Origin: an uncultured Clostridia bacterium
Lineage (GTDB): Bacteria; Bacillota; Clostridia; Lachnospirales; Lachnospiraceae
NCBI GenBank assembly: GCA_937895705.1
Contig: CALBKM010000034.1
Span: 62,001 to 126,000 of the forward strand
Reading direction: 5' to 3'
Length of the DNA: 64,000 nucleotides
Shown: one piece after another, positions 34,370-41,891 of the stretch
Position numbering within the stretch: the first letter of the stretch is position 1
Layout of the letters: each line of letters opens with the position of its first letter
Translations under genes and position numbers: made by a program
Notes under the pieces: model-generated
Told to the model about the DNA's origin: nothing
Database searches by the model: none
Seen by the model: the letters and a program-made list of their open reading frames with translations, nothing else

Positions 34370-35260
34370 TTATTTCTTCTTTACCGGAATCCACAGTTCA
34401 CAGAACACACCGCTTCTTCCCTTTTCAAAATAGATTTCATAATCAGTTGCTTCTGTTGCTTCATATCCCATCTGCGGCAAGAATTCTTTGTAGAACTTCG
34501 CCCAAGTATCACCGATACAATCCCCATCCTCACCGATACATTCAAACACAACATAAGTTCCCGGCTTCACATCCCAGATGCGATACCCTGCTTTTTCCAT
34601 CTCTGCGAAATCAAACTCTAAGGTATCTTCATCCACCAAGACACCGATTCCGTATTCAAACGAATCCTCTCCTTCTCTCGTCGGAGAACACAACCCATAC
34701 AGGTCCCTCTTTCCGTCCGGGCGCAAACCACAAATCGGTCCTATCAGATTTTTGTCATTACACTCTTCCCAAAAATCAGGAATATCATGATTGTCCTCGT
34801 CATTGATGATTTCATTGGAAAAGCTTCTAACCATTGCAATAAACTTCTTTTCCTCTGTTTGTACAATTCTGTAATCCATACTCTTACCGCCTTCCACAGT
34901 TATTTTGATAACAAGTGGATTGAAAAGTACGAGCTTTCCGGATTCTTCTCTGGCAAACTTCGGCGCAACTCCGTGAAATCTTGTAAAAGCCTTTGTAAAA
35001 CTCTCCGGTGTTTCATAACCATACTTCAGCGCAATGTCTGTTATTTTAGCATCGGTTTCCACAATCTCCCGTCCCGCCAAGGACAACCTACGTTTCCGGA
35101 TATAGGCATTGGCCGTCATCCCGGTCAGAAAGCTGAACGCCCTATGAAACTCGTAGCTCGAAGTGTGCACCTGTCTCGCTACGTCCTCATAGTTGATTTC
35201 CTCCAAAAGATGCTCCTCCATATACGAAATTGCCTGTTGCATTGCTACGATCCACTCCAT
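34370..35260 (-). CDS. AraC-family regulator with GyrI-like effector-binding domain
   Basis: The 296-residue protein has an AraC DNA-binding domain in residues 1-105 (DVARQVHTSSYEFHRAFSFLTGMTANAYIRKRRLSLAG, with the second helix-turn-helix ITDIALKYGYETPESFTKAF). The GyrI/BmrR-like domain follows from about 125 (MDYRIVQTEEKKFIAM to IYFEKGRSGVFCELWIPVKK). Proteins of this type bind small hydrophobic compounds or drugs and activate exporters or detoxification genes. No target gene is adjacent. It belongs to the island between rpoB and rplL, and has its own terminator. Confidence 0.93.
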   Translation of the reverse strand: MEWIVAMQQAISYMEEHLLEEINYEDVARQVHTSSYEFHRAFSFLTGMTANAYIRKRRLSLAGREIVETDAKITDIALKYGYETPESFTKAFTRFHGVAPKFAREESGKLVLFNPLVIKITVEGGKSMDYRIVQTEEKKFIAMVRSFSNEIINDEDNHDIPDFWEECNDKNLIGPICGLRPDGKRDLYGLCSPTREGEDSFEYGIGVLVDEDTLEFDFAEMEKAGYRIWDVKPGTYVVFECIGEDGDCIGDTWAKFYKEFLPQMGYEATEATDYEIYFEKGRSGVFCELWIPVKKK

Positions 35261-35358
35261 ACTTTTATCCTCCTGTTGAAGACTATTATACGAGCAATTC
35301 GAGACGGTTACATTTCCCAGTTTGCGAAGATCTGTCAGGTGGTAATCTCCCCACTATA

Positions 35359-35736
35359 TTACCCCTGTACCTTTAACAATAAAGCCTCTTGTAGCACCTG
35401 CGAAAAATTCACTCCCTTTGCCATTGCTCTATCATTAAGCCACGCCGGAATCGTCAATGTTTTCTTCACCGCCTTCGTCTCCTTGTACTGATCGATATTA
35501 CACGACACCAAAGAAGTAAATCCATCCTCTGTAGAAAGCATCTCCATATCAGACGGCACCGCAATCGGACGTTCCTGTTCGAGAAGCGTCAAAATATATC
35601 CCGCCAAAGCCTCTTGCGCACATGCCATAGTCTCGACCACGGAAGAACCGTAGCTGTGGCATCCCGGCAAATCCGGAAACTCTACCCAATAAGAATCCTC
35701 TTCTTTATGAAATAACGCCGGATAAACAAATAACAT
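35359..35736 (-). CDS. hicB: HicB family antitoxin
   Basis: The 125-residue protein has the HicB N-terminal fold: MLFVYPALFHKEEDSYWVEFPDLPGCHSYG is the partial RNase H-like antitoxin strand pattern. The C-terminal KKTLTIPAWLNDRAMAKGVNFSQVLQEALL helix-helix is ribbon-helix-helix-like and binds DNA. ATG 35736 has GGAGG both three and nine or more bases upstream; an upstream ATG in the same frame lies within the ribosome-binding region. It lies 27 bp after hicA. Confidence 0.92.
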   Translation of the reverse strand: MLFVYPALFHKEEDSYWVEFPDLPGCHSYGSSVVETMACAQEALAGYILTLLEQERPIAVPSDMEMLSTEDGFTSLVSCNIDQYKETKAVKKTLTIPAWLNDRAMAKGVNFSQVLQEALLLKVQG

Positions 35737-35763
35737 AAACCTCCGCCTCCTTTTCACTCAATA

Positions 35764-35940
35764 CTATTTTAATCCTGTCTCTTTCAAAATCTTGCTTAGC
35801 AACCCAACCGGAACATCTTTCCCATGTATCGGCGCTGTCATAGTCTGCTCTCCCTTTTGAAGAATATGATGACTCCCGGTAATTCGAATCAACTTCCATC
35901 CGCTCTTCTTCAGAAGCTTTAGTAAATCTTTATCCCTCAT
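35764..35940 (-). CDS. hicA: HicA family mRNA interferase toxin
   Basis: This 58-residue gene is short. The protein starts MRDKDLLKLLKKSGWK and continues RITGSHHILQKG; His24 in GSHH is the catalytic histidine of the dsRBD-like HicA toxin. It ends PVGLLSKILKETGLK, the typical HicA C-terminus. HicA cleaves mRNA and tmRNA, and HicB neutralises it. The order hicA-hicB is canonical. A promoter with a tandem 9-bp repeat lies just upstream, as expected for autoregulation. Confidence 0.93.
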   Translation of the reverse strand: MRDKDLLKLLKKSGWKLIRITGSHHILQKGEQTMTAPIHGKDVPVGLLSKILKETGLK

Positions 35941-35954
35941 AACTCACCCCTTCC

Positions 35955-35983
35955 ATCATAACACGTATAGTACGTATAGTCAA
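35955..35983 (-). promoter_or_regulatory. hicAB promoter with tandem operator repeats
   Basis: On the minus strand TTGACT and TATGAT are 17 bp apart. The spacer is filled by two adjacent copies of ACGTATAGT (35963-35971 and 35972-35980, plus strand), a likely HicB/HicAB operator. Confidence 0.75.
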
Positions 35984-36196
35984 GATTATAAAGCAACAAT
36001 ATTCTTCCCCTTCTCTTAAATGGAAACTACGGTGCGAAACCACCGGAACTTAGATAACATACTAAGAATATCGATTTGTATGCATGGGATACAAGAACAA
36101 TTTTATCTGTCAGAATCAGTATATCATGGTTTATTGATAATAGTAACAATCATTTTACTATCCTGCATTTTCGAAATCACATTCCATGATATTAAA
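35984..36196. other. Non-coding gap between hicA and the XRE gene
   Basis: A/T-rich sequence without a convincing gene, ribosome-binding site or strong structure. Nothing recognised apart from the flanking hicAB promoter and XRE terminator. Confidence 0.5.
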
Positions 36197-36231
36197 AAGA
36201 AAAAGCCCACCACATTCTGCGACAGGCTTCT
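36197..36231 (-). terminator. Terminator of the XRE membrane regulator gene
   Basis: AAGCC and GGCTT flank a 17-base loop; on the minus strand TTTTTCTTTTT follows. The sequence resembles the terminator at 34319. Confidence 0.65.
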
Positions 36232-36251
36232 TCAAAATTCCCTAAACGGCA

Positions 36252-36953
36252 TTACCTTTTTTCAATCACTCTTGAAAACAGCATTCCCAACAAGCATCCT
36301 ACAAACCCTCCACCGATTGGAATGCAAAGAAACATTGCAAAATACTGATTCTCAGCTACCACACTGGGAGAACTCGTTCCAAAAGCTCCCAGATAAGTCA
36401 TCAAACAAAACAGTAAGCCTGCAATGGTGATTGCAATCGGCACACACTTCACCGCAAAACGTTTCACCTTTGACATAACCATCTGAATCACGCCGAAAAG
36501 CAACGCAAAACCAAGAAAAATCATTACGCTTGCCATAAAACTACCTCCGTCAAATTGAATTTGAGCGTTGCCGAGCCACGTTGCCTGAGCAACGGAAACG
36601 CGCAACGAGAGGTATGCACCGATACAGATCACAAGAACAGTTGATACGATACTTAACACTGCCATACATAACATCCTTCTATAATGTCCTTTCAGTAGCG
36701 CAAGCATATTTTCCTCTGCTTTATCCCTATAATTCTTATCAACAAGTCTTTCTCCCGAAAGCAATTCATTTACAGAAATCATCAGAATCTCACATAAAGG
36801 CATCATCAACGAAACATCCGGAAGTCCGTTACCGGTTTCCCACTTGCTGATTGTCTTATCACTGATTTCAAGAATATCCGCAAGTTGACGTTGTGTTAAA
36901 TTCTTTTCCTTTCGCATTCCCGCTATAAATTGTCCGATCTTGATTTGATCCAT
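36252..36953 (-). CDS. XRE-family regulator with C-terminal membrane domain
   Basis: The 233-residue protein has an XRE helix-turn-helix (KIGQFIAGMRKEKNLTQRQL...ISDKTISKWETGNGLPDVSL) in residues 1-65. Four hydrophobic segments follow after about residue 92. This layout, with a cytoplasmic DNA-binding domain and a multi-helix membrane tail, is frequent in Clostridia and thought to report on membrane state. GGAGG precedes the ATG. It is in the rpoB-rplL island, downstream of repeat A2, with its own promoter at 37099-37127. Confidence 0.9.
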   Translation of the reverse strand: MDQIKIGQFIAGMRKEKNLTQRQLADILEISDKTISKWETGNGLPDVSLMMPLCEILMISVNELLSGERLVDKNYRDKAEENMLALLKGHYRRMLCMAVLSIVSTVLVICIGAYLSLRVSVAQATWLGNAQIQFDGGSFMASVMIFLGFALLFGVIQMVMSKVKRFAVKCVPIAITIAGLLFCLMTYLGAFGTSSPSVVAENQYFAMFLCIPIGGGFVGCLLGMLFSRVIEKR

Positions 36954-37098
36954 AGGTGCTACCTCCTTTCTCTGAGATTATTCTAAAGCAAGATTCCCCT
37001 GTTTTACACCCACGCTCCGTAGAATCTGCCTAAAATTGTATATCCACGTACCGTAGACAAGAAATACTCTACAACAAGTTCAGATTTCATCTTTTTTC

Positions 37099-37127
37099 AT
37101 TATACCTAATTTTCATTCGTTACACAA
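37099..37127 (-). promoter_or_regulatory. Promoter of the XRE membrane regulator gene
   Basis: On the minus strand TTGTGT and TATAAT are 17 bp apart. The leader that follows carries CTACGG twice. Confidence 0.65.
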
Positions 37128-37182
37128 TTTAAAATCAGTCGTAGCACTCGTTACTTTTTTCTTCTCTATGTTAAATCAACCA

Positions 37183-37548
37183 GTCGGGAAACCGGTGCCC
37201 TTTTCTTAGAAAGGATTCGAGTGTCAAAAGACTCTTTGAACGACAAAGAACTTCACCCACCTATAAAAAAGAGTTTCTTGAAATTATGCGTAAGATGTTA
37301 GTCATTCTTATTACTCCGTTCATGTATCAGCAACGCTCAGACAGGAGGTCTGAGCGAGGTCGCCATAAGGCATGGATGCCGCATAAGACCGGTTGCGTCA
37401 CTCTATCGCACACTTATCGGAGTAATTAGAAAGACTTCATCCGAAGCCCATGACAAGAAACCTTTTGTATAGGTGGGTGAAGTTCTGCCCTTTCATTACC
37501 TTTTGACACTCGAATCCGCCATATAAAAAAGCCCACCGGTTTCCCGAC
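37183..37548. repeat. Structured repeat family A, copy 2 (giant imperfect palindrome)
   Basis: Nested perfect inverted repeats: 37183-37197/37534-37548 (15 bp), 37213-37230/37500-37517 (18 bp), 37247-37265/37468-37486 (19 bp) and 37273-37280/37454-37461 (8 bp). They enclose the same core as copy 1, including the hairpin CGCTCAGAC-AGGAG-GTCTGAGCG (37334-37356) and GGTC/GACC (37358-37361/37387-37390). The outer arms share no sequence with copy 1, while the core loops are near identical. It lies between C1 and the XRE gene. No coding sequence is evident. Confidence 0.88.
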
Positions 37549-37571
37549 GGGCTGCTCCCTACGAGTTGACC

Positions 37572-37687
37572 GCCGCTTTGCGGCTCCGTCCACACCTCGC
37601 GACAAAGTCGCTCGGTCGCGGACGCGTTCGCATAAAAAAGGAGTTGCCGGAAAACAAGTTTTCCGCAACTCCTTCTATGCTCACTTT
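37572..37687. repeat. Structured repeat family C, copy 1 (includes rplL terminator)
   Basis: Three hairpins: GCCGC-TTT-GCGGC (37572-37584); CGTCC/GGACG around GCGAC-AAA-GTCGC (37587-37624); and GCATA/TATGC around GAGTTGC/GCAACTC and GGAAAAC/GTTTTCC (37630-37680). GCGTTCGCAT and ATGCTCACTTT are shared with copy 2 at 51627-51739, and the stem bases covary. On the minus strand the third hairpin ends in TTTTTT, so it is also the rplL terminator. Confidence 0.82.
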
Positions 37688-37700
37688 GTTAACTCGAAAA

Positions 37701-38066
37701 TTACTTTAAGGTAACCTTTGCGCCAACTTCTTCAAGCTTCTTCTTGATGTCCTCAGCTTCTGCCTTGGAAGCGCCTTCCTTAACTACCTTCGGAGCGCCC
37801 TCTACAAGATCCTTAGCTTCCTTTAAGCCAAGGCCGGTGATCTCACGAACAACCTTGATAACCTTAACCTTCTCAGCGCCAGCCTCAGTAAGCTCTACGT
37901 TGAACTCGGTCTTCTCTTCCTCTGCTGCTGCAGCCGGACCAGCTGCTGCTACTACTACGCCTGCTGCTGCGGAAACACCAAACTCTTCCTCGCAAGCCTT
38001 TACTAAATCGTTTAACTCTAATACGGTCATGCTCTTAATAGCATCGATAAATTCCTGAGTCGTCAT
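37701..38066 (-). CDS. rplL: 50S ribosomal protein L7/L12
   Basis: The 121-residue protein is typical L7/L12: an N-terminal dimerisation domain (MTTQEFIDAIKSMTVLELNDLVKACEE), an Ala-rich hinge at about 35-50, and the C-terminal factor-binding domain with KVIKVVREITGLGLKEAKDLVE. It forms the stalk that recruits translation GTPases. It is second in the rplJL unit, after the L10 leader, and is followed by a strong terminator rather than by rpoB. Confidence 0.99.
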   Translation of the reverse strand: MTTQEFIDAIKSMTVLELNDLVKACEEEFGVSAAAGVVVAAAGPAAAAEEEKTEFNVELTEAGAEKVKVIKVVREITGLGLKEAKDLVEGAPKVVKEGASKAEAEDIKKKLEEVGAKVTLK

Positions 38067-38195
38067 TTTACATTACCTCCATTGAAATTATAAAAGTTAT
38101 TTGTGTATTGCGGCTTTGCCGCGTCTGTAATCTGCGTTACGCCGCAGGTGCGATTGCTCTTGTCCTTGTGACCGGGGCAATACCCTTACGCTGCA

Positions 38196-38690
38196 TTATG
38201 CTGCCTCGCCGTTCTTCTCTGCAATCTGCTTGAGAACTCTTGCCATGTTGGTAATCGGAGACTGCATGCTGCCGAGAAGCTTGGAAATAAGTACTTCTCT
38301 GGACGGGATGGTAGCAACCTTCTGAAGACCTGCTACATCGTAGTAAACGCCTTCAACTACACCGCCCTTGAACTCGAGCTTCGGAGCCTTCTTAGCGAAC
38401 TCAGCAAGAATTCTTGCCGGAGCCACTGCATCTTCGATACCGAAAGCAACTGCGGTCGGTCCCTCGAGGTGCTTAGCAAGCTCAGCGAACTCGGTGCCTT
38501 CGAATGCGAAGTTGAGGTATGTGTTCTTGTATACCTTGTATACAACACCGGCCTCTCTTAATGCCTTACGAAGTGCGGTGTCTTCCTCAACGGTAAGACC
38601 ACGGTAATCAACTAATACCGCTGCACCGGCCTTCTCTACGTAGCCCTTAATCTCGTCTACGATCGGCTTCTTGATTTCAACCTTTGCCAT
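38196..38690 (-). CDS. rplJ: 50S ribosomal protein L10
   Basis: The 164-residue protein is a typical bacterial L10. Its N-terminal domain has VLVDYRGLTVEEDTALRKALREAGVVYKVYKNT and GPTAVAFG; a C-terminal helix for L7/L12 binding follows. It is the stalk base and, with L7/L12, represses its own operon through the L10 leader. AAGGAGG precedes the ATG. Confidence 0.98.
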   Translation of the reverse strand: MAKVEIKKPIVDEIKGYVEKAGAAVLVDYRGLTVEEDTALRKALREAGVVYKVYKNTYLNFAFEGTEFAELAKHLEGPTAVAFGIEDAVAPARILAEFAKKAPKLEFKGGVVEGVYYDVAGLQKVATIPSREVLISKLLGSMQSPITNMARVLKQIAEKNGEAA

Positions 38691-38803
38691 TTTTTTACCT
38701 CCTTATAGAATACGGCTTGCGCCGGAATCCAAAGACGAAAAAACAAGCAATTTATATAAACTCAATCCTCGCGGAATGTTTCCGTTCCATCGGAACAAAA
38801 AAA

Positions 38804-38827
38804 ACTCTCTGCGAAGACGCAAAGAGT
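38804..38827 (-). terminator. Attenuator terminator in the rplJ leader
   Basis: ACTCTTTGCG-TCTT-CGCAGAGAGT (minus strand) with eight T bases lies between the L10 leader and rplJ. It probably attenuates transcription of rplJL. Confidence 0.85.
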
Positions 38828-38835
38828 CAAACAAA

Positions 38836-38925
38836 TCATAAACGCTTGATTCCTCGGCAGGCGGTTTCTCTTACGCCGGATACTCCGGCACCTGCTGTCT
38901 TCGGTCTGAACTGATTTTATCCACA
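38836..38925 (-). ncRNA. Ribosomal protein L10 leader
   Basis: On the minus strand the leader contains AGACAGCAGGTGCCGG, CCGGCGTAAG and CCGCCTGCCGAGG, the conserved core of the L10 leader to which L10(L12)4 binds. Edges are approximate. Confidence 0.85.
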
Positions 38926-38936
38926 GTCCATCTGAT

Positions 38937-38965
38937 ACTATAGCATAGAATTATTGGGTTGTCAA
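38937..38965 (-). promoter_or_regulatory. Promoter of rplJL
   Basis: TTGACA and TATAGT on the minus strand are 17 bp apart, immediately upstream of the L10 leader. Confidence 0.85.
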
Positions 38966-39033
38966 CAACTTTTTTCATTTTTATACTCGTTAGTTCTATG
39001 TCCTACGTCATAGTCCGTTAGATTGATGCTTAA

Positions 39034-39426
39034 TACCATGATTAAATGCAGATATTCTTCTCTTCATGGTATCCGACTTACATCTATTTTCCCTCTTACC
39101 ATGATAGATGTTTTCTTTCTTGATTGTCATGGTACATTTTTCTCTTTGTCAATTTCCTTTGCCATGATAACGTTTCCTTTTGGTTAATCTCATGGTACAA
39201 ATCCACTCATTTTCTTACCAAAACAGACATTTTGCAATTCTTTTTGCTGATATCCGTTATTTTATACCATGATAATTCTCCCTCCACCCTCATATCATGG
39301 TAATTAAATTCATGTCCTTTAAAATCGTACCATGAAACAGCACTTCTTTCACCGCCTCATGGTAAATTTCAATAATAGCAAAAAAAGCATACCATGACAC
39401 CCTCCCTTATCTTTCTTATCATGGTA
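39034..39426. repeat. Phased array of alternating 8-bp inverted sites TACCATGA / TCATGGTA
   Basis: Forward sites TACCATGA start at 39034, 39097, 39160 (TGCCATGA), 39265, 39328 and 39390, with a degenerate one at 39216. Reverse sites TCATGGTA start at 39064, 39127, 39190, 39295, 39357 and 39419. Forward to reverse start is 29-30 bp, reverse to next forward is 33 bp, so one unit is 62-63 bp. Intervening spacers are 21-22 and 25 bp, T/C-rich on the plus strand and unrelated to each other. One unit near 39216-39264 has decayed. The array fills the gap between rplA and the rplJL promoter. No coding sequence is supported within it. Confidence 0.92.
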
Positions 39427-39514
39427 AAATCGGACACTTTCCCAATTCAAAAAATCAATTACCTCAACTACGAGATTCCTATAAAGCAAGGAATACTCAA
39501 CTCTCATAAAAGAG

Positions 39515-39563
39515 TCAACAAAGAAGCTGCCACATTTACGACCTTCCGTCGAAACATGGCAGC
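39515..39563 (-). terminator. Likely terminator after rplA
   Basis: GCTGCCA (39526-39532) pairs with TGGCAGC (39557-39563) with an inner CGAC/GTCG stem. On the minus strand the tail is TTCTTTGTTG. It would end the rpmG-rplA transcript. Confidence 0.6.
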
Positions 39564-39636
39564 CTCTGACATAACACATTTATTTTTGTGTCAACCATTA
39601 AAGGACTTTTTTGATATGCCTAATCAAAAAACTAAG

Positions 39637-40329
39637 TTAGCCTAACTTTGCGGTGTTCACCTTAACACCCGGGCCCATAGTGGACGCAAGTGTTACACTC
39701 TTTAAATACTGACCCTTCGCAGATGCCGGCTTTGCCTTAATGATTGCACCCATAATCGTCTGGAAGTTGTCTGCGAGCTGTTCCTCGGTGAAGGATACCT
39801 TACCTACCGGAACGTGAATAATGTTGGTCTTGTCAAGACGGTACTCAATCTTACCTGCCTTGATATCGTTAACAGCCTTGGTTACATCCATGGTAACAGT
39901 ACCAGCCTTCGGGTTCGGCATTAAGCCCTTCGGACCAAGAACACGACCGAGACGACCAACAACACCCATCATATCCGGGGTAGCTACCACTACGTCGAAC
40001 TCGAACCAACCGTCATTCTGAATCTTCGGAATGAGATCCTCTGCACCAACGTAATCAGCGCCTGCTGCCTCTGCCTCGTTTGCCTTATCGCCCTTTGCGA
40101 AAACTAATACTCTAACAGTCTTACCGGTACCGTGCGGCAGAACTACTGCACCACGTACCTGCTGATCTGCGTGACGACCGTCTACACCGAGTCTGATGTG
40201 AGCCTCAACGGTCTCATCGAACTTAGCGGTAGCGGACTTCTTAACTAAAGCAATTGCTTCATTGGAATCGTACTGTGCTGCCTTATCAAAAGCCTTCACA
40301 GCATCGTTATACTTCTTTCCTCTTTTCAT
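39637..40329 (-). CDS. rplA: 50S ribosomal protein L1
   Basis: The 230-residue protein is standard L1 with two domains: MKRGKKYNDAVKAFDKAAQYD at the start, then GTGKTVRVLVFAKGDKANEAEAAGADYVG, and the LGPKGLMPNPKAGTVTMDV signature. It binds 23S rRNA at the L1 stalk and often represses its own rplKA mRNA. It is the last gene of the rpmG-secE-nusG-rplK-rplA transcript. Confidence 0.99.
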   Translation of the reverse strand: MKRGKKYNDAVKAFDKAAQYDSNEAIALVKKSATAKFDETVEAHIRLGVDGRHADQQVRGAVVLPHGTGKTVRVLVFAKGDKANEAEAAGADYVGAEDLIPKIQNDGWFEFDVVVATPDMMGVVGRLGRVLGPKGLMPNPKAGTVTMDVTKAVNDIKAGKIEYRLDKTNIIHVPVGKVSFTEEQLADNFQTIMGAIIKAKPASAKGQYLKSVTLASTMGPGVKVNTAKLG

Positions 40330-40473
40330 TGTATTAACCTCCTAGTGGTATTTGCGGAATGAGGTGCTCATATACTTTGACGCAACCTGTTTTTGCATAG
40401 GTTTTATGTCAGCTCTCCATGCGAACTTGCTTGCATCTTATATGAGAAATTCCTCCCACATCATCTTACAATC

Positions 40474-40493
40474 TGCGGATACTTATATCCGCA
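40474..40493 (-). other. Hairpin between rplK and rplA
   Basis: TGCGGATA and TATCCGCA form a perfect 8-bp stem with a 4-base loop. It could be an L1 autoregulatory or processing site; no T-run follows. Confidence 0.4.
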
Positions 40494-40505
40494 CCCTTAC
40501 GGGAC

Positions 40506-40934
40506 TTAGTCATCAACTACGGTGATACCCATGCTTCTTGCAGTACCGGAAATCATGCTGATAGCAGATTCGATATTTGCTGCATTTAAGTCAGGCATCT
40601 TAAGCTCTGCAATCTTCTGTACTTCGCTTCTCTTAATGGTAGCTACCTTCGTCTTATTCGGGGTAGAAGAAGCCTTCTGAAGCTTACAAGCCTTCTTTAA
40701 CAGAACCGGAGCCGGCGGAGTCTTCGTAATGAAGCTGAAGCTCTTATCCGCATATACGGTAATAACTACCGGGATAATCATGTCGCCCTGATCTGCGGTT
40801 CTTGCGTTGAATTCCTTCGTAAACTGTACGATATTTACACCGTGCTGACCGAGAGCCGGTCCAACCGGCGGTGCCGGAGTTGCCTTGCCGGCAGGAATCT
40901 GTAACTTAATGTAACCAGTAACTTTTTTTGCCAT
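40506..40934 (-). CDS. rplK: 50S ribosomal protein L11
   Basis: The 142-residue protein has TGYIKLQIPAGKATPAPPVGPALGQHGVNI, the L11 N-terminal signature, and a C-terminal RNA-binding domain ending IESAISMISGTARSMGITV. It is part of the GTPase-associated centre. ATG 40934 follows GGAGG; the open frame has 16 extra codons without a ribosome-binding site. Confidence 0.99.
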   Translation of the reverse strand: MAKKVTGYIKLQIPAGKATPAPPVGPALGQHGVNIVQFTKEFNARTADQGDMIIPVVITVYADKSFSFITKTPPAPVLLKKACKLQKASSTPNKTKVATIKRSEVQKIAELKMPDLNAANIESAISMISGTARSMGITVVDD

Positions 40935-41077
40935 TGTTGTATACCTCCTAAAATGTGGTGTTATCGGGGTTAGGCATCTCACTTACAAAATTCGTGATTT
41001 CCGGAGTGCCCTTCAGCCTTCGGCTTTTGGCTGATTCCTCCCACTGCGCGGACTATTTCCGCATTGTACTTTTGTAC

Positions 41078-41599
41078 TTACTTGTCGACTCTTACGTCTT
41101 CAAATCCAATCTCGACAGGTGTTTCACGACCGAACATGTCGATACTGATGGTAAGACTCTTCTTCTCGCGGTTAATTACACGAACAACACCCTCCGTATT
41201 TTCCCATACGCCGGATACAACCTGTACCGTGTCGCCAACCTCAAATTCATAAACAACCTCTTGCTCACGTTTCAGTCCCATGTTCCGCATTTCTTCTTCC
41301 GTGAGCGGTACCGGCTTACTTCCCGGACCTACAAAGCCCGTTACGCCTCTGGTATTACGCACCACGTACCATGTGTCATCATTCATAAACATGTTGAGCA
41401 ACACATAACCCGGGAACATCTTTCTCTGTACCGTCTTCTCTTTGCCGTTCTTCACTTCCACTACATCTTCCAGCGGAACGGACACTTCGAGAATCTGGTC
41501 CTGAAGCTTTCTGTTTTCGATTGTTTTTTCGATGTTTGCTTTTACCTTATTCTCATAACCGGAATAAGTATGCACAACATACCATCTTGCCTCTGCCAT
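41078..41599 (-). CDS. nusG: Transcription termination/antitermination protein NusG
   Basis: The 173-residue protein has the NGN domain (RWYVVHTYSGYENKVKANIEK, then MFPGYVLLNMFMNDDTWYVVRNTRGVTGFVG) and a C-terminal KOW domain (EFEVGDTVQVVSGVWENTEG). NusG binds RNA polymerase and couples it to Rho or ribosomes. Gene order secE-nusG-rplK is canonical. Confidence 0.99.
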   Translation of the reverse strand: MAEARWYVVHTYSGYENKVKANIEKTIENRKLQDQILEVSVPLEDVVEVKNGKEKTVQRKMFPGYVLLNMFMNDDTWYVVRNTRGVTGFVGPGSKPVPLTEEEMRNMGLKREQEVVYEFEVGDTVQVVSGVWENTEGVVRVINREKKSLTISIDMFGRETPVEIGFEDVRVDK

Positions 41600-41618
41600 A
41601 TCGTCACCTTGTCCTTAA

Positions 41619-41828
41619 TTAAAGAATGAAGTTTACGCCATACTCAATTGCCATGTCAACCAATGCGATAACAAAGCCGAGAAGCACGGTAATGACGATA
41701 ACAGCTGCCGACTCTTTTACAAGGGTTTCCTTGTCAGGCCAGGAAATCTTCTTAAACTCAGACTTGAGGCCCTTAAACCAGCTCTTCTTAGGAGCTTTTT
41801 CCTGTGCAGTGTTTGCAGTTTCTCCCAT
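41619..41828 (-). CDS. secE: Preprotein translocase subunit SecE
   Basis: The 69-residue protein has the SecE signature KSWFKGLKSEFKKISWPDKE followed by one membrane helix (AAVIVITVLLGFVIALVDMA). It stabilises SecY in the SecYEG channel. Its place between rpmG and nusG is canonical. Confidence 0.98.
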   Translation of the reverse strand: MGETANTAQEKAPKKSWFKGLKSEFKKISWPDKETLVKESAAVIVITVLLGFVIALVDMAIEYGVNFIL

Positions 41829-41891
41829 GTTTCACTTTCCTTCCTGTCTGTCCCACATCAACCGATGCGAACAAACCGCGCTTTGACCGAA

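Noticed and set aside
35705..35899. Minus-strand ORF of 64 codons over hicA
   Set aside because: It is out of frame with the clear HicA sequence (35764-35940) and has no ribosome-binding site.
37183..37548. Retron or group II intron RNA
   Set aside because: No reverse transcriptase gene is near either copy, and no domain V-like hairpin is seen.
39034..39426. CRISPR array
   Set aside because: Repeats are only 8 bp, alternate in orientation, and no cas gene is in the window; called as a different kind of array.
39349..39579. Minus-strand ORF of 76 codons inside the array
   Set aside because: It lies across repeat sites and spacers, has no ribosome-binding site and a composition unlike the neighbours.
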